Shown here piece after piece: positions 4,336 to 5,278 of a stretch of DNA of 5,278 bases. The notes under the pieces were generated by a model. It saw nothing but the letters and a program-made list of their open reading frames with translations. It was not told the origin of the DNA and did not search any database. Location of the stretch: contig JBOGEB010000255.1 in the NCBI GenBank assembly GCA_050743125.1, positions 1-5,278 of the forward strand. Reading direction: 5' to 3'. Numbering within the stretch: the stretch's first letter is position 1; each line of letters starts with the position of its first letter. The DNA comes from JBOGEB01 sp050743125. Lineage in GTDB: Bacteria > Actinomycetota > Nitriliruptoria > Euzebyales > Egibacteraceae. Position numbers and translations under genes: made by a program.

Positions 4336-5278
4336 GTGCTCGCGGGCGACATCAGCCAGGCGATCGGCGGGACCCCGCTCGTCGGGCTTCCAAGCCTGTC
4401 CCCGCCCGGCTACCGGCTCTACCTGAAGCTCGAAGGCCAGAACCCGACCGGGTCGGTGAAGGACCGGATCGCCCACTGGATGATCGAGGCCGCCGAGCGC
4501 CAGGGCCGGCTCTCGCCGGGCAGCCGGGTGTTGGAGCCGACCAGTGGGAACACGGGCATCGCGTTGGCCGCTATCTGCGCGCCCAAGGGCTACAAGCTCA
4601 CGTGTGTGATGCCGGAGAACACCTCGTCCGAGCGCCGCGCGCTGCTCGCGATGTACGGGGTCGACCTGGTGTTCAGCCCGGCGAGTGAGGGGTCCAACGG
4701 GGCCGTCCGCGTCGCGCAGGAGATGGCGGCCGAGGACCCGTCCGTCACCATGCTGTTCCAGTACGGCAACCCCGCCAACCCCCAGGCGCACTACGAGACC
4801 ACCGGCCCTGAGATCATCCGCGACCTCCCAGACGTCGCCGCGTTCGTCGCCGGGCTCGGCACCGGCGGGACGCTGACGGGGGTCGGGTGGCGGCTGAAGG
4901 AGTACGACCCCGCGATCAAGGTCTTCGCCGCCGAGCCCGAGTACGGCGACCTCGTCTACGGTCTGCGCAACCTCGACGAGGGCTTCGTCCCGCCAGTGCT
5001 CGACACGGGCGTGCTCGACGGGCGGATCAAGGTCGACTCGTTGCGGGCGCTCGTCGCCACTCGCGACCTCGCCGCCCGGGAGGGCATCTTCGCCGGCGTC
5101 TCGACCGGGGCCGCGCTGTCGGTCGCGCTGCGCGTGTGCACGCCCCGACGGCTGCCGGAGGGATCAAAGGTCGTGGTGGTCTCGGCGGACGGCGGGTGGA
5201 AGTACCTCTCCACGGGCGCGTACGCCCCGGGAAACGTGGAGGAGATCGCGGAGTCGATCCAGAACACGCTCTGGGCGT
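4336..5278 (+). CDS. cysM: O-phosphoserine sulfhydrylase CysM (CysO-dependent cysteine synthase), 3' edge cut
   Basis: PLP enzyme of fold type II that makes the CysO-cysteine adduct from O-phosphoserine and CysO thiocarboxylate. In the 314 codons visible, Lys42 in GSVKDR is the PLP lysine, PTSGNTG (68-74) the substrate loop, GTGGT (175-179) the phosphate loop and Ser256 in STGA the pyridine-nitrogen contact. Arg211 in LRNLDEGF stands 169 residues after the lysine, exactly as Arg220 after Lys51 in M. tuberculosis CysM, where it sets phosphoserine specificity. This favours CysM over CysK. Translation ends in NTLWA followed by a lone T at the edge; the M. tuberculosis protein also ends in LWA, so probably only the stop codon is missing. 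GTG at 4336, 4 nt after cysO, is chosen; a G-run at 4323-4327 may serve as a weak ribosome binding site. Compared with the M. tuberculosis protein (323 residues) the N-terminal part is about nine residues shorter. Confidence 0.95.
   Translation, partial: MLAGDISQAIGGTPLVGLPSLSPPGYRLYLKLEGQNPTGSVKDRIAHWMIEAAERQGRLSPGSRVLEPTSGNTGIALAAICAPKGYKLTCVMPENTSSERRALLAMYGVDLVFSPASEGSNGAVRVAQEMAAEDPSVTMLFQYGNPANPQAHYETTGPEIIRDLPDVAAFVAGLGTGGTLTGVGWRLKEYDPAIKVFAAEPEYGDLVYGLRNLDEGFVPPVLDTGVLDGRIKVDSLRALVATRDLAAREGIFAGVSTGAALSVALRVCTPRRLPEGSKVVVVSADGGWKYLSTGAYAPGNVEEIAESIQNTLWA

Overview
The window is GC-rich, uses GTG starts freely (selD, amt, mec and cysM) and carries two actinobacterial hallmarks: a mec-cysO-cysM cluster like Mycobacterium tuberculosis Rv1334-Rv1335-Rv1336, and a GlnR-type operator in front of an ammonium transporter. 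It most likely comes from an actinobacterial chromosome, possibly a deep-branching lineage. No species is claimed.

Layout. Positions 1-91 hold copy A of a roughly 90-nt repeat, read on the minus strand. Positions 105-860 (minus) encode an Est30-like carboxylesterase. After a 69-nt divergent gap comes selD (930-1979, plus), with an in-frame TGA at 978-980 exactly where E. coli SelD has its catalytic Cys17. The gene is best read as a selenoprotein whose product is 349 residues including selenocysteine. Two abutting hairpins lie just after the TGA as a candidate bacterial SECIS. A GlnR box (1995-2032), a weak promoter and a leader hairpin precede amt (2114-3382). A 20-nt gap leads to mec (3403-3867). 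Positions 3868-4055 are non-coding and contain copy B of the repeat on the plus strand. cysO (4056-4331) and cysM (4336 to the window edge, apparently lacking only its stop codon) follow.

How the genes work together. CysO is a sulfur carrier with a C-terminal Gly-Gly. CysM joins the thiocarboxylated carrier to O-phosphoserine, and Mec, a JAMM metallopeptidase, releases cysteine from the CysO-Cys adduct. All three parts are present with their active-site residues. SelD makes selenophosphate for selenocysteine synthesis, and in this reading it needs its own product to be translated. Amt imports ammonium and is probably switched on by GlnR when nitrogen is short.

The main points for a second look are: (1) selD with a UGA-encoded selenocysteine, which a routine gene caller truncates to a start at 1119; (2) the tandem hairpins that could be its SECIS; (3) a conserved 90-nt element in two outward-facing copies that flank 3.8 kb, one of them splitting mec from cysO; (4) a four-site GlnR box upstream of amt.
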